Source: Granulosicoccus sp964435305 (GTDB lineage: Bacteria > Pseudomonadota > Gammaproteobacteria > Granulosicoccales > Granulosicoccaceae). Taken from it: a stretch of 39,397 bases of DNA. Position 1 is the stretch's first letter, and every line of letters begins with the position of its first letter. The position numbers and the translations under genes are program-made. The DNA is taken from assembly GCA_964435305.1 (NCBI GenBank), contig CAYSZH010000028.1, forward strand, positions 1 to 39,397. The letters run 5' to 3'. Below are positions 17,683-27,330 of this stretch, piece by piece. The notes beneath the pieces are model-generated. The model saw only the letters and a list, made by a program, of their open reading frames with translations, did no database searches and had not been told where the DNA came from.

Positions 17683-20031
17683 TTATCCCGGAGTTGGATT
17701 CACTACCCTTTCAGCGGTTTTCGCCTGATGGATTAGCAGCAGTACCGAAATCACCAGTGCACTCAGATGAATCCACTCGATTTTTACAACCAGCAATATC
17801 GCTAGCAACAACCTAAGCACAATCTCTGCGCTGGACAAACTCTTTTTATCAAATCGTGCCAGTGAACTAGACATAAGATAAAGCGCCACTAGCAGGCGTA
17901 CTATCAAAAATATAAATGAAAATAGGTCGATATTGCCATCGTAGCCAGCCAGGTACACCGTTGCACCGGTGTTTGAATTGGGATCGATTACCGCCTGCTC
18001 AATGAGAAGCAGCTCTGGGTAAAGCGCAAACAAAAACGGGACTAAAAACATCACAATCCCAGACTTAACGGCTGAAAACCCAGTGGCCAAAGGTTCGGCT
18101 TTTGTAATGGTTGCAGCGGCAAATGCGGCTAATGCTACCGGCGGTGTTATCGCACTGGCAACGGCAAAGTAAAAGATAAAAAGGTGCGCGGTGAACACTG
18201 ATATACCTAAGCCTGCCAGTACGGGCCCCATCAGAAGCGCTACATTGATATAAGCTGGCACGGCAGGCATTCCCATGCCAAGCAGCACGGCCACCAACAT
18301 CGTCGCGACCAATGCCAGCATCTGAAACATAATAGAACCGTCCTGGCCCAGATTCAGCGTTTTAAGCCACGTGAGTACATCTAATGATATGAAAGTGGGC
18401 AAGCCCGTAAATTGCAGACAAAAGTCGATTATAGATACGGCTAAAAACATCAAGTACAGTGTTGATATCAACACGCCCGCATCAGAGAGTGAGTCCAGAA
18501 TTTTTTTCGGTTTGGCCCGTACTGCTGGGTCAATAAATAATAATAGGATCAGTAACACAACCGCCCACCAGCCTGCACTGCCAGCATCTCCCGCTGCATT
18601 TTGTATCAACTGCTGAAACCAGGACAAGCTACTGACCGAACACTGACCATCAACAATGGTTCGCTCCGCCCCCATGATCGCACCCAATGGCCCGCAACCG
18701 ACCGACTCTTTACTAATTAGCAACAACATCAGTATGAGTAGAATCGGCCCAAAAATCATAATCAGATTCAGGATATCTTGCCGACTCATGCGCATGTCGT
18801 CAGTGATTTCTCCAATGGCTTCTATCTTTTGCTTACGCGCTTCAAATATCACCGATAAAAACAGGCAATAGAAGTAAGCAACCGCTGGGATAATCGCAGC
18901 GATGATGACTTCAGAATACGGAACAACCGTTAATGCCGCTAACACAAATGCCGCAACTCCCATGACGGGCGGCATGATGGATCCACCAGAGGACGCTGCG
19001 GCCTCGACACCACCTGCAAACACTTTTGAAAAACCACGCCTAAGCATCATTGGAATGGTGAGCACACCGGTGGACAGGACATTAACTATCGGGCCACCTG
19101 AAATCGTGCCGAACATGGCGGAAGAGACCACCGCCGCATGGGCTGGACCACCACGCAATTTTCGTGTCCAGCGAAAGGCAATCTTTATTAAGGACTGCCC
19201 ACCAGCCGAAGCGCCAAAGAGCGAGCCAAGCACAAGATAAGGAAATATGGTGTTCAGCATGATGTCCATAAACCGGCCGAGTAAACCGGACGCGTTGTTC
19301 ACCAGTATGTCGTGCACTTTAGGCCTGCCATCGGATAACAACCTGGGTTCACCGGCAAGTTTTGTCATTAAGTACTTATTAATGTCCTCTGGGCCATGGA
19401 AATACCAGACCAGTACGGTCACGATTGTGTAGAGCGCAATCACCAAGGCGACAATGACCAGTGGAAGGCCCCACACCTTTATGTTGTAAGCAAGAAATAT
19501 GAGTATGGTGATGCCCATAATTAACACCAGCATCCCGCCAGTATTACCAACACATTTTGGGTCTTCTACGGATGTCGGTGGCGGTAGCCCCATCGTCTCC
19601 GCAATACTGATTTCTGTTTCCAGTGCTTCTGCAATAAGACGCGCACGCTCACCCGTAATCTGATCGATTAAACAAATGGATTCGATTTCGATCAGGTAGG
19701 TCATCGACACCGCAAGTGCTGCCAATACCAATGCAACATCCATTAACAAGCCAAGTCGTCGTCTGCCGACAGATGCTGTTGCCCATTCGCGCCACATGGA
19801 GTGCTTTAAGGCAACGCACACCATCATCAGAAAAAACGCAATTGGATAGAACCACTCGGTGGGGTATTTTCGGATTGTTAGCCAATCAAGGCCGGATAAC
19901 GATTTTACAGCGTTGTCGAGATTAGGGATGCCAGGGATGGCATTGAATAAGCCAATGAGGACAATGAAAATGGATAAGCAATACAGAAAGCGGCCAGAAC
20001 GACTAGGTTGATTGCTATTGGTATCGTTCAT
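17683..20031 (-). CDS. Fused TRAP transporter permease (4TM-12TM, TAXI-associated)
   Basis: A 782-aa polytopic inner-membrane protein, the single-chain fusion of the small (DctQ) and large (DctM) TRAP permease subunits that partners TAXI binding proteins. Helices begin at residue 15 (FLYCLSIFIVLIGLF). The large-subunit signatures are ASGLLGRFMDIMLNTIFPYLVLGSLF, SSAMFGTISGGPIVNVLSTGVLTIPMM, AASSGGSIMPPVMGVAAFVLA and, near the end, AHLFIFYFAVASAITPPVALAAFAAA. Transport is driven by a sodium or proton gradient. It is 3' of the TAXI-protein gene, separated by a terminator-like hairpin, and is the last gene of the IclR-linked cluster. Its gene converges with the GH16 gene. Confidence 0.9.
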   Translation of the reverse strand: MNDTNSNQPSRSGRFLYCLSIFIVLIGLFNAIPGIPNLDNAVKSLSGLDWLTIRKYPTEWFYPIAFFLMMVCVALKHSMWREWATASVGRRRLGLLMDVALVLAALAVSMTYLIEIESICLIDQITGERARLIAEALETEISIAETMGLPPPTSVEDPKCVGNTGGMLVLIMGITILIFLAYNIKVWGLPLVIVALVIALYTIVTVLVWYFHGPEDINKYLMTKLAGEPRLLSDGRPKVHDILVNNASGLLGRFMDIMLNTIFPYLVLGSLFGASAGGQSLIKIAFRWTRKLRGGPAHAAVVSSAMFGTISGGPIVNVLSTGVLTIPMMLRRGFSKVFAGGVEAAASSGGSIMPPVMGVAAFVLAALTVVPYSEVIIAAIIPAVAYFYCLFLSVIFEARKQKIEAIGEITDDMRMSRQDILNLIMIFGPILLILMLLLISKESVGCGPLGAIMGAERTIVDGQCSVSSLSWFQQLIQNAAGDAGSAGWWAVVLLILLLFIDPAVRAKPKKILDSLSDAGVLISTLYLMFLAVSIIDFCLQFTGLPTFISLDVLTWLKTLNLGQDGSIMFQMLALVATMLVAVLLGMGMPAVPAYINVALLMGPVLAGLGISVFTAHLFIFYFAVASAITPPVALAAFAAATITKAEPLATGFSAVKSGIVMFLVPFLFALYPELLLIEQAVIDPNSNTGATVYLAGYDGNIDLFSFIFLIVRLLVALYLMSSSLARFDKKSLSSAEIVLRLLLAILLVVKIEWIHLSALVISVLLLIHQAKTAERVVNPTPG

Positions 20032-20054
20032 TTACCGTCTCAACAATTAAAATA

Positions 20055-20078
20055 AGGGCTAGCACAGAAGCTAGCCCT
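20055..20078 (-). terminator. Hairpin between TAXI binding-protein gene and TRAP permease gene
   Basis: A perfect 9-bp stem, AGGGCTAGC and GCTAGCCCT, with a 6-nt loop. On the minus strand it is followed by TATTTTAATT, a U-rich tail. It lies 64 nt beyond the binding-protein stop and 23 nt ahead of the permease start, so it probably lowers permease expression relative to the binding protein. Confidence 0.75.
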
Positions 20079-20142
20079 CATATTCAATTTCTACAACAAT
20101 TTCGACATACTAAAAGTAAGTATAGTAAATCAAAGAAGCTGC

Positions 20143-21204
20143 TTACGGTTTTGTGCAGTCAGGCAATGTGTACCCTGCCTCTTCCCAAGCCCGAACGGCA
20201 CCTGGATGATACTTTGCCGGGATCGGTCCGCACATACCAGTGAACTCAGTTTCCGTTTCTCCCAACCAAATCGTTGGCATGAATGGCGCTTTGTTCTTAT
20301 AGGTATCGATATTGTCGATAAACGCTTTGGTCAGTTTATAAGCGAGCTCTTCATCCATTGCAACGTTGACGATCTCTCCGCCTACCTCACCGATACCACG
20401 GAACTGCCCATCTTCAGACACCGCGACAATATTGGGTCCAAACAAATCTTTACTATTTTCTCTTACCACACCAACCGAGCCAGGTGCTTTGCGGTACTTT
20501 TGGGAAGCCTCACTTTCGTAAGCGTCTTTCGGCATTGAGAATATGGTGATCTCGCCTGAAGATGACGCCTGGCCCAAACGACCATCCGGAAAATTCATTG
20601 GCAGAATATGCGCATCGGCTGAACCATCAGTAATGGTCTTAACCGCCTGACCCCAGTTAACCTGCAAACCGGTATAGCCATCGCCATCATCCATGCCTGT
20701 GGTTAATTTGGCTAAAGCACGCGCACGTGTTAACGCGGCTCCTCGAGGTGGACCATTGTAGATCGTGGCACCTTCAACTGCATCCCAGCCACCAAAGTTT
20801 TTACTGCTAAACGCAGACAAGCCATAAGTTCCGAAACGGTAGGTGTATAAAACGGCAACCTTCGATGCAAGCTCAGCCGCTTTGTCTTTGTCTAGCGCCG
20901 CATAAGGTCCTGCACCTTTTGATAGTAAAAACGTTAACAGAAACGGTGCAGCGGCGATGTCTGTTTTACCTTCCGCTACATTCTGAACAGAATTGGTAAG
21001 CGTTTGACCGGTTGCAACTTGAATATCAGCTACGCCCGCCGCATTTGCAACTTCTGCAAGTGATACCATGGTTTGACCTGGAACAGAAACGGGGCCTGCT
21101 GTTTCTCCTGTCAGATTCGATTGAGCACTGGCAACAGATGCCAGCCCGTTAACGGCTAAAAAACCGATAGCCGCTAAAAATACGGCCGAGCGTTGAAATT
21201 TCAT
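20143..21204 (-). CDS. TAXI-family TRAP transporter solute-binding protein
   Basis: ATG 21204 (353 aa) is preferred: GGAG lies 7 nt upstream, while an earlier in-frame TTG at 21216 overlaps that ribosome site. A Sec signal peptide, MKFQRSAVFLAAIGFLAVNG to ASA, is cleaved near residue 28. The mature part has the TAXI pattern of a ligand-binding pair of lobes, including YTYRFGTYGLSAFSS, a GPPRGAALTRARALAKLTTG loop and FMPTIWLGETETEFTGMCGP. TAXI proteins deliver small anions, often glutamate or carboxylates, to the fused TRAP permease that is encoded next. It is produced from the same strand as the BKACE/Liv genes. The ligand is unknown. Confidence 0.87.
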   Translation of the reverse strand: MKFQRSAVFLAAIGFLAVNGLASVASAQSNLTGETAGPVSVPGQTMVSLAEVANAAGVADIQVATGQTLTNSVQNVAEGKTDIAAAPFLLTFLLSKGAGPYAALDKDKAAELASKVAVLYTYRFGTYGLSAFSSKNFGGWDAVEGATIYNGPPRGAALTRARALAKLTTGMDDGDGYTGLQVNWGQAVKTITDGSADAHILPMNFPDGRLGQASSSGEITIFSMPKDAYESEASQKYRKAPGSVGVVRENSKDLFGPNIVAVSEDGQFRGIGEVGGEIVNVAMDEELAYKLTKAFIDNIDTYKNKAPFMPTIWLGETETEFTGMCGPIPAKYHPGAVRAWEEAGYTLPDCTKP

Positions 21205-21226
21205 GTTTTTCTCCAAATGACTCTAT

Positions 21227-22867
21227 TTAACGTGTTGTATGTGAAGGTAAGGTTAGCCCGTCCTCCACTAATTCTTCTGCATTACCATACCCTATTAATA
21301 TACCGGGTGGCTCCCTGGCATCGGTCATGGTTTCTACTATTTCTGCCGAACGTGTGACACGGTTATGGTGCTGGCGGCTCCATTCAAAGTGGCAGTTTGC
21401 GAGCCTGTCCAATTGGGCCTTGTAGGCGTCATCATCACCCAGATTAATAAGCTCATCCGGGTCTGATTGTAGATCAAACAACATAGGCTGCATATGCTCG
21501 ACGTGGATGTATTTCCAGCGGCCATCAAACACCATCACCAGCCGTGCATCATTTTGGTCAACGCCAATAGCTCGCCGTGCGTCACGTGTCGAATAGTCAT
21601 ATTCTGATACACAATAGGTACGCCAATGCCCACTGTGATTATTGCTGTGAACCCATGGCTCATTATGCAACCATGGCTGCAAAGAGCGCCCCTCTATAAT
21701 ATGCGATTTGGGCACACCTCCAAAATACTCTATAAAGGTTGGCGTCAAATCAATCCCTTCTACCAGAGCGTCAACAACGATGCCTCTTGTCGAATCAGCG
21801 GCCGTTCTTGGGTCATAAACTATTAACGGAACACGCGCGGAGCAATCGTAGAAAAGATCCTTTTCACCCATCCAGTGATCGCCCATATTGTCGCCATGAT
21901 CGGAACAAAATACAATCATGGTGTCGTCAATGCGCTTGGTCTGTCTTAAATAGGACAACAACTTCCCGATTTGATCGTCCAATTCCTTAATCAAACCCAT
22001 GTACACCGGACCCACCGTATCCCGAATGTGCTCGCGCGAAAAACTCTTCGATACACGCATGTCCATCCAGGCTTTCAGCAAAGGGTGCGCCCCCTGCTTT
22101 TCAGCATCGCTGCGATTAACTTTGGGTAAGTCGCTGGCAGAATACATATCGTTGTAAGGTGCAGGCGCAAGATAGGGCCAGTGCGGTTTGATATAACTTA
22201 AATGACACAACCAGGGCTGATCGCCCTGCTGCTCAATGTATTCGATACCACGTGTGGTAAGCCATGCTGTTTCGGAATGTTCTTTGGGTACACGTGCGGC
22301 CAGTGTGGCGTTCTCCAACAACCAACCAGAGCATTTTTCTCCATCGGGCCCAATTGCTGTGTTTGCCCATTCCTCCCACGGATTATCTCCGTCCATACCG
22401 TGTGAGCGCAAATAGGCATCGTAGTCTTCAGAGTTTCGACCAGGGTAGTCACTGTGATTGGTGCCATCATCTCTGACGGACACTTCAAACCCGCACTCGC
22501 TCACCAAAGCGCCGATGGTACTTTCCGGGCTGATACCCAGTCGCTCCATCCCTTCTTTGTCGGGCACCATATGCGTTTTCCCTACGAGCGAACAACGCAC
22601 ATCCAGCTCTCTTAAATGATCTCCTAAAGTTGTTTCACCTACTCGTAAGGGGAACCCGTTCCAGGTTGCGCCATGGCTTCGCACATAACGACCTGTATAG
22701 AAACTCATTCTGCTTGGACCACAAACAGGTGATTGAACATAGGCTTTATTAAAGCGCACCGAGCGCTCTGCCAACCAGTCTATATTGGGTGTTTCAATGT
22801 GTTTAGCCCCATAACAACTTAAGTAGTCCCAGCGAAGCTGATCGGCCATGATCCATAAAACATTCAT
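21227..22867 (-). CDS. Sulfatase-superfamily hydrolase (phosphonate monoesterase/arylsulfatase-like)
   Basis: A 546-aa alkaline-phosphatase-superfamily enzyme. The N-terminal NVLWIMADQLRWD supplies metal-binding Asp9; the C-x-P-x-R motif is CGPSR with Cys49, which would mature to formylglycine. Later metal residues are in FCSDHGDNMGDHWMGEKDLFYD. The C-terminal FDLQSDPDELINLGDD is typical. There is no signal peptide, so it acts in the cytoplasm. The overall layout (YIEQQGDQPWLCHLSYIKPHWPYLAPAPYNDMY, then the SDHGD block) reminds me of the phosphonate monoester hydrolase branch, but sulfatase, choline-sulfatase or phosphodiesterase activity cannot be excluded. Being in the cytoplasm next to transporters suggests that a sulfate or phosphonate ester is imported and then cleaved. 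A sulfatase-maturase gene is not in the window. Confidence 0.85.
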   Translation of the reverse strand: MNVLWIMADQLRWDYLSCYGAKHIETPNIDWLAERSVRFNKAYVQSPVCGPSRMSFYTGRYVRSHGATWNGFPLRVGETTLGDHLRELDVRCSLVGKTHMVPDKEGMERLGISPESTIGALVSECGFEVSVRDDGTNHSDYPGRNSEDYDAYLRSHGMDGDNPWEEWANTAIGPDGEKCSGWLLENATLAARVPKEHSETAWLTTRGIEYIEQQGDQPWLCHLSYIKPHWPYLAPAPYNDMYSASDLPKVNRSDAEKQGAHPLLKAWMDMRVSKSFSREHIRDTVGPVYMGLIKELDDQIGKLLSYLRQTKRIDDTMIVFCSDHGDNMGDHWMGEKDLFYDCSARVPLIVYDPRTAADSTRGIVVDALVEGIDLTPTFIEYFGGVPKSHIIEGRSLQPWLHNEPWVHSNNHSGHWRTYCVSEYDYSTRDARRAIGVDQNDARLVMVFDGRWKYIHVEHMQPMLFDLQSDPDELINLGDDDAYKAQLDRLANCHFEWSRQHHNRVTRSAEIVETMTDAREPPGILIGYGNAEELVEDGLTLPSHTTR

Positions 22868-22948
22868 ATAATTACTCAGGCCTTATATACGAACCCTAAT
22901 TCCGAGCTATGTTTGTTAGCCATGTTTGAAAACCAAGTTGGCGGGCCT

Positions 22949-23881
22949 TTAAAACGATACTCTGTCTCGTCCCTTCAAAGCTAAAATTTCGCGTGCTTCA
23001 TCTGGTGTGGCAACCTCGCTGCCAAGATCTTCAACTATACGCCGAATTTTGGCGACCTGCTGAGCGTTAGATGTCGCAAGCTCTCCACGATTAATAAACA
23101 AACTGTCTTCTAACCCAACGCGAACGTTTCCGCCCATTTGACTGGCTGTTGTAGCTAAGGGCATCTGTGCGCCACCTGCACCCAATACAGACCATCGATA
23201 ATCATCACCAAACAAACGATCGGCCGTGCGTTTCATGAATATTAAATTGTCCACCTCCGGCCCAATACCGCCGAGTATGCCAAAAATAAACTGTATGAAA
23301 ACAGGCGCCTTAAACAAACCAATACCCATACAGAATTTTAGATTGTATAAATGACCAACATCGTAGCACTCGTGTTCAAATTTTATGTCATGCGGAGCGA
23401 GTGTCTCGGCTGCCTCTCTTATGTCTTTAAAGGTATTTCTAAAGATATTACCGTCAGAATTGGCAACGTAATCTTTCTCCCAATCGTATTTCCACTCATC
23501 ATAACGATCGGCCAGGGGATGAAACGAAAAGTTCATGGACCCCATATTAAGCGAACACATTTCTGGGCTGAATGTTTTAGCCGGTTTTATTCTGTCTTGA
23601 ATAGACAATGTTAGTGAACCTCCGGTGGAGAGATTCACAACCGCATCATTTGCCTGTTTAATGCGTTGTAAAAATGGTTTGAAATCTTCAGGGTCGACGG
23701 ATGGAGAACCATCGTTGGGGTTTCTCGCATGCAAATGTAATATTGACGCACCGGCTTCAGCTGCATCGTTCGCTTGTTGGGTTATATCATCATAGCTAAA
23801 CGGCAAAGCATCCGACATTGTAGGCGTGTGTATTGCACCAGTCACCGCACAGGTGATAATGGTTTTCTTCTGCTTGCGCAT
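22949..23881 (-). CDS. Beta-keto acid cleavage enzyme (BKACE, DUF849)
   Basis: A 310-aa BKACE of TIM-barrel fold, the family of 3-keto-5-aminohexanoate cleavage enzyme Kce. It converts a beta-keto acid plus acetyl-CoA to acetoacetate and an acyl-CoA. Visible landmarks are the N-terminal IITCAVTGAIHTPTMSDALPF, the zinc-ligand segment ILHLHARNPNDGSPS near residue 46, and the second part PEMCSLNMGSMNF and YDVGHLYNLKFCM. The C-terminal AGGAQMPLATTASQMGGNVRVGLEDSL contains the conserved GxxxRVGLED. Substrate class is set by a few pocket residues that cannot be judged by eye. It sits directly after LivM and just ahead of the sulfatase-like gene, so it is the central carbon-cleavage step of the cluster. 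Confidence 0.9.
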   Translation of the reverse strand: MRKQKKTIITCAVTGAIHTPTMSDALPFSYDDITQQANDAAEAGASILHLHARNPNDGSPSVDPEDFKPFLQRIKQANDAVVNLSTGGSLTLSIQDRIKPAKTFSPEMCSLNMGSMNFSFHPLADRYDEWKYDWEKDYVANSDGNIFRNTFKDIREAAETLAPHDIKFEHECYDVGHLYNLKFCMGIGLFKAPVFIQFIFGILGGIGPEVDNLIFMKRTADRLFGDDYRWSVLGAGGAQMPLATTASQMGGNVRVGLEDSLFINRGELATSNAQQVAKIRRIVEDLGSEVATPDEAREILALKGRDRVSF

Positions 23882-23896
23882 TTCATTGACCCCTTA

Positions 23897-24955
23897 TTAA
23901 TTATTATCTGTTGTCGTTTTGGTGTTGCTATTAGCCGATGCAGTGGTCTTCACAAGATAACTTAAAGGCAACAACTCAATATTGAATTTTTTACGAATAT
24001 AACCCCATATGCCTTGCGGCGACTTCAGCATCACCACAATTGCAACAACTCCCAGCACCAATAAATACACAGTTCCATAGTCTGCCAAGGTTTCGCGCAG
24101 CAAAAAAAATAACAAGGTACCAATGATCGGGCCTTCCAGCGTACCAATACCCCCTATCACTACAATGAATATCACAAAGGCCGTCCAATCACTGACTGAA
24201 AAGGCGGCATCAGGTGAGATGCGCAATTTTTGTAAAAAAATAAGACCACCTACCAGTGCCGTGCAGGCCGAAGTGACAACATACACTTCCATTTTTGTAC
24301 GCCAAATATTAATGCCTAAGCCAGCGGCAGCTACTTCGCTATCACGTATGGCCGTGAGTGCTAAACCGCGCCGGGATCTGAGAAACAAAAAAGCCACCAT
24401 AAAAATAAGAATGGTAACCCCAAGCGCCAGCCAATAACTGGTTGCTTCTCTTCCGGATTTGCTTGCCGCTAGTGACTTGACAACGCTTACGGGTAAAGAG
24501 GTACCAGACCCACCGCCAAGCGCCTGCACTTGCGCAAAAGATAATCGGAACACTTCGCTAACAACCCAACTTCCAATCGCGAAATAAGCGCCATGCAATC
24601 TGAACAACAACCCGGCCACCGGTATGGATAGAAGCGCTGCAACAACACCAGCTATTAGAATAGCCACCACCGGATGCACGCCAGCAAACATGGTTAGCGC
24701 AAACAGCATATAGCCGCCCAAGCCTACATAAGCCTGCTGCCCTACGGAAACCAGGCCTGCGTAACCGGCCATAAAATTCCAAAGACACGCCAGGGATAAA
24801 TACAAATACAGCTCGCCCAGCAAGCGAACATCAGCACGCCCTGCCCAATACGGCGCCGCCGCCAACACAAGTAAAGCGAGCACGGCAATAAGCATTGCAA
24901 TGTGAGATGCGCGCGATGCACGTGTAACTCGAAATGCCTCTGTTATATCCGACAT
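23897..24955 (-). CDS. livM: Branched-chain amino acid-type ABC permease LivM
   Basis: A 352-aa LivM-type permease with about ten membrane segments. The N-terminal LLAAAPYWAGRADVRLLGELYLYLSLACLWNFMAGYAGLVSVGQQAYVGLGGY has the LivM signature GxxSxGQxAYxGLGGY. The loop GLALTAIRDSEVAAAGLGINI is the conserved ATPase-docking element. Its ATG overlaps the livH stop codon by one base (TGATG), so the two are translationally coupled. As part of a five-gene Liv/Urt-type importer, its solute may be a small amide, amino acid or zwitterion rather than a branched-chain amino acid. The BKACE gene follows 15 nt later. Confidence 0.9.
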   Translation of the reverse strand: MSDITEAFRVTRASRASHIAMLIAVLALLVLAAAPYWAGRADVRLLGELYLYLSLACLWNFMAGYAGLVSVGQQAYVGLGGYMLFALTMFAGVHPVVAILIAGVVAALLSIPVAGLLFRLHGAYFAIGSWVVSEVFRLSFAQVQALGGGSGTSLPVSVVKSLAASKSGREATSYWLALGVTILIFMVAFLFLRSRRGLALTAIRDSEVAAAGLGINIWRTKMEVYVVTSACTALVGGLIFLQKLRISPDAAFSVSDWTAFVIFIVVIGGIGTLEGPIIGTLLFFLLRETLADYGTVYLLVLGVVAIVVMLKSPQGIWGYIRKKFNIELLPLSYLVKTTASANSNTKTTTDNN

Positions 24956-25821
24956 CAGTGTTCAACCCGTGGAAACAAACCAGTCGGTCTGATCGCTAAC
25001 ACAAGTAAAAAAACGATATGACCCGCCAGCAGCTGCCAACCAGGATCGATTTTGCCACCCACTGTTTGCGCAACACCCAGAATAATACCGCCAGCCAGGG
25101 TGCCCCATAGGCTTCCCAGACCACCAATAATGACCGCTTCAAAAGCAAATATAAGCCGCCCATCGCCGATGGAGGGATCAAAGCTGGTGCGCACGCCAAA
25201 CAACACACCGGCAATAGCCGTGACGGCAAAAGCCAGTGCCATGGCTAAACCAAATACATGGCTTTTATTCAGGCCCATGAGTTGAGCGATATCCTGATTA
25301 TCTGACACCGCACGAAACTGCCGACCAAGTGCTGTTCGATAAAACACCCACTGCAACAGGGCAATGACGCCGATCGCAATAAAAAAGGTGAGTATCGGAA
25401 ACACACCTAAAGACATTGAACCAACACTGACACTGGCCGTTTCCAGTTCGCCGGCGTTTAACTTTTGTGGATCTGCTGTGAAAACTTCCAGAAGTGCATT
25501 TTGTATTATGACTGACAGACCAAACGTAACGAGTAATGGCGGCAAAATATCCTTACCCAGTGTTCGATTGAGTAGCGCCCGTTGTAATACATAACCAAAA
25601 ATTGCCATGACGGGTATCACAATGGCCAATGATATAATTGGATGCAAACCCGTTGTCATAATCGTTGCCAGGCCCACATAGGCCGCCAACACGATCAAAT
25701 CACCATGCGCTATATTAACCAGCCGCATCACACCAAACATCAGTGATAGACCTGCTGCGAACAACGCATACAGCCCACCAAGTAAAACGCCCTGCACAAT
25801 GACCCCGGTCCACTCAATCAT
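24955..25821 (-). CDS. livH: Branched-chain amino acid-type ABC permease LivH
   Basis: A 288-aa LivH-type permease from ATG 25821, which has AGGTGG 5 nt upstream; an in-frame GTG at 25830 would add three residues. The N-terminal helix MIEWTGVIVQGVLLGGLYALFAAGLSLMFGVMRLVNIAHGDLIVLAAY is the LivH family signature, and GLNKSHVFGLAMALAFAVTAIAGVLFGVRTSFDPSIG with FEAVIIGGLGSLWGTLAGGIILG forms the conserved cytoplasmic loop and last helices. It pairs with LivM in the same complex. Coupled to livM (one-base overlap) and separated from livF by about 70 nt. Confidence 0.9.
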   Translation of the reverse strand: MIEWTGVIVQGVLLGGLYALFAAGLSLMFGVMRLVNIAHGDLIVLAAYVGLATIMTTGLHPIISLAIVIPVMAIFGYVLQRALLNRTLGKDILPPLLVTFGLSVIIQNALLEVFTADPQKLNAGELETASVSVGSMSLGVFPILTFFIAIGVIALLQWVFYRTALGRQFRAVSDNQDIAQLMGLNKSHVFGLAMALAFAVTAIAGVLFGVRTSFDPSIGDGRLIFAFEAVIIGGLGSLWGTLAGGIILGVAQTVGGKIDPGWQLLAGHIVFLLVLAIRPTGLFPRVEH

Positions 25822-25890
25822 ATTGACCACCTAAAACAAACTGACAAGTTGGACTACACAAAGAAAAAAACTTTAAGAGACAAGCAAATC

Positions 25891-26601
25891 TCATACTGCC
25901 ACCCCAAAATAGGCTGCTGTGATTTCGTCACGCGAAACTTGCTGAGTTAAGCCTTCAAGTTTGATGCGGCCTTCCTGTAAACAATAAAAGCGCGAAGCCA
26001 CCGCAAGTGCTCTCGAAATATCCTGTTCTACAATTATCGCTGTCATGCCTTGATTAATGATGCTTGGCAGTGCGGTATAGATATCGTTAATAATGACCGG
26101 CGCAAGACCCAGGCTTATTTCGTCAAACAAAATAAGTTTAGGGTTGGCCATTAACGCTCGGCCAATGGCCACCATTTGCTGCTGGCCACCAGAAAGAGAA
26201 TTCGAGGGCATATGGCGTCGCTCGCTCAGAACAGGAAACAGCGCATACACGGTTTCCAGCGACCAATGTCCTTTCCGTTTTACCGATGCACCCAGTTTTA
26301 AATTCTCCTCAACCGAAAGTGATGGAAATAAATGTCGCCCTTCGGGGACCATGGCTATACCCAGTTTAGCAACCTGATCCGCACGCAAGGCACCAATCAT
26401 GTGCTTACCGAATTGCACCTGACTTGCATCGTTTTTCAGCAGTCCGGAAATCGATCGCAGCAACGTTGTTTTACCTGCGCCGTTTGCGCCAATGATGGCG
26501 ACGACTTCCTCCGGCTGCATAGTTAGGTCAACACCAAACAGTGCCTGAAAATCGCCGTAAAACGTATCCAGGGTGTTAACTTGCAAAAGATGATCAGACA
26601 T
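25891..26601 (-). CDS. livF: ABC transporter ATP-binding protein LivF
   Basis: A 236-aa LivF-type ATPase. Walker A GANGAGKTTLLR lies near residues 38-49, the signature is LSGGQQQMVAIGRALM near 136, Walker B is LILFDEISLGLAP near 157, followed by the H-loop segment AIIVEQDIS, which has Gln-Asp rather than a histidine after the Glu as in many LivF proteins. It powers the LivHM complex with LivG. Its ATG overlaps the livG stop region by 8 nt. Length equals E. coli LivF (237 aa). Confidence 0.9.
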   Translation of the reverse strand: MSDHLLQVNTLDTFYGDFQALFGVDLTMQPEEVVAIIGANGAGKTTLLRSISGLLKNDASQVQFGKHMIGALRADQVAKLGIAMVPEGRHLFPSLSVEENLKLGASVKRKGHWSLETVYALFPVLSERRHMPSNSLSGGQQQMVAIGRALMANPKLILFDEISLGLAPVIINDIYTALPSIINQGMTAIIVEQDISRALAVASRFYCLQEGRIKLEGLTQQVSRDEITAAYFGVAV

Positions 26602-27313
26602 TGTCTACGCCAAGATAAATTTCCTGCACTTGTGAAGAGGCCATAATAGTTTGGGGTTCACCTTCGGCTATTTTCTTTCCAAAGTTAAGTACCACCAGCT
26701 TCTCAGCAACAGCGAGCAAGGCATGCACAACATGTTCAATCCAGATGATGGTTGTGCCTCGCTCATGCACCTGTTTTATTGTGCTGATTAATTCGGTGCA
26801 TTCAGCATCGGTTAGTCCACCTGCAATTTCATCCAATAGCAATAACGATGGTTTTGCAGACAATGCGCGCGCCAGTTCTAGGCGTTTTCGATCGAGCAGT
26901 GTAAGCTCTCCAGCGCGTACATTGGCTTTGTCTATTAAATGAGATTCTTCGAGAACTAACAAGGCATGCGTCTGGGCATCCCGACGCTTAAGACCGGCAC
27001 CTTGTGTTGCACCAACAAGTGCGTTTTCGAAAACTGTCATTCCGCCAAAGGGCTGAGGCACCTGAAAAGAGCGTGACATACCTAACTTACATCGATCGGC
27101 CGCCGAAAGATTGCTAACCTCTTTTCCATTAAATTGGATGCGTCCGCTGTCAGCTTGCAAGGAGCCTGTTAGAAGATTAAACAATGATGTCTTACCAGCA
27201 CCATTGGGACCCAGAATTCCAACCACCTGTCCTTTCTCCACATCAAAACTTGTGTCATCGGCGACCACAATGGCGCCGAATGACTTGGACAGGTTAGTAA
27301 CTGATAAGAGCAT
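26594..27313 (-). CDS. livG: ABC transporter ATP-binding protein LivG
   Basis: A 239-aa LivG-type ATPase starting at ATG 27313; the TTG three bases upstream is not needed. Walker A GPNGAGKTSLFNLLTG lies near residues 37-52, RSFQVPQPFGGMTVFENALVGA is the Q-loop region, the signature is LTLLDRKRLELARAL, a variant of LSGG, and Walker B is LLLLDEIAGGLTD, followed by the H-loop IIWIEHVVHAL. The C-terminal EGEPQTIMASSQVQEIYLG, the LivG tail, is present. The signature loop reads GELTLLDRKRLE where most LivG proteins have LPYGQQRRLE. The gene lies 15 nt after the binding-protein stop. Confidence 0.89.
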   Translation of the reverse strand: MLLSVTNLSKSFGAIVVADDTSFDVEKGQVVGILGPNGAGKTSLFNLLTGSLQADSGRIQFNGKEVSNLSAADRCKLGMSRSFQVPQPFGGMTVFENALVGATQGAGLKRRDAQTHALLVLEESHLIDKANVRAGELTLLDRKRLELARALSAKPSLLLLDEIAGGLTDAECTELISTIKQVHERGTTIIWIEHVVHALLAVAEKLVVLNFGKKIAEGEPQTIMASSQVQEIYLGVDNV

Positions 27314-27330
27314 CAAAGTAATGACTTTAT

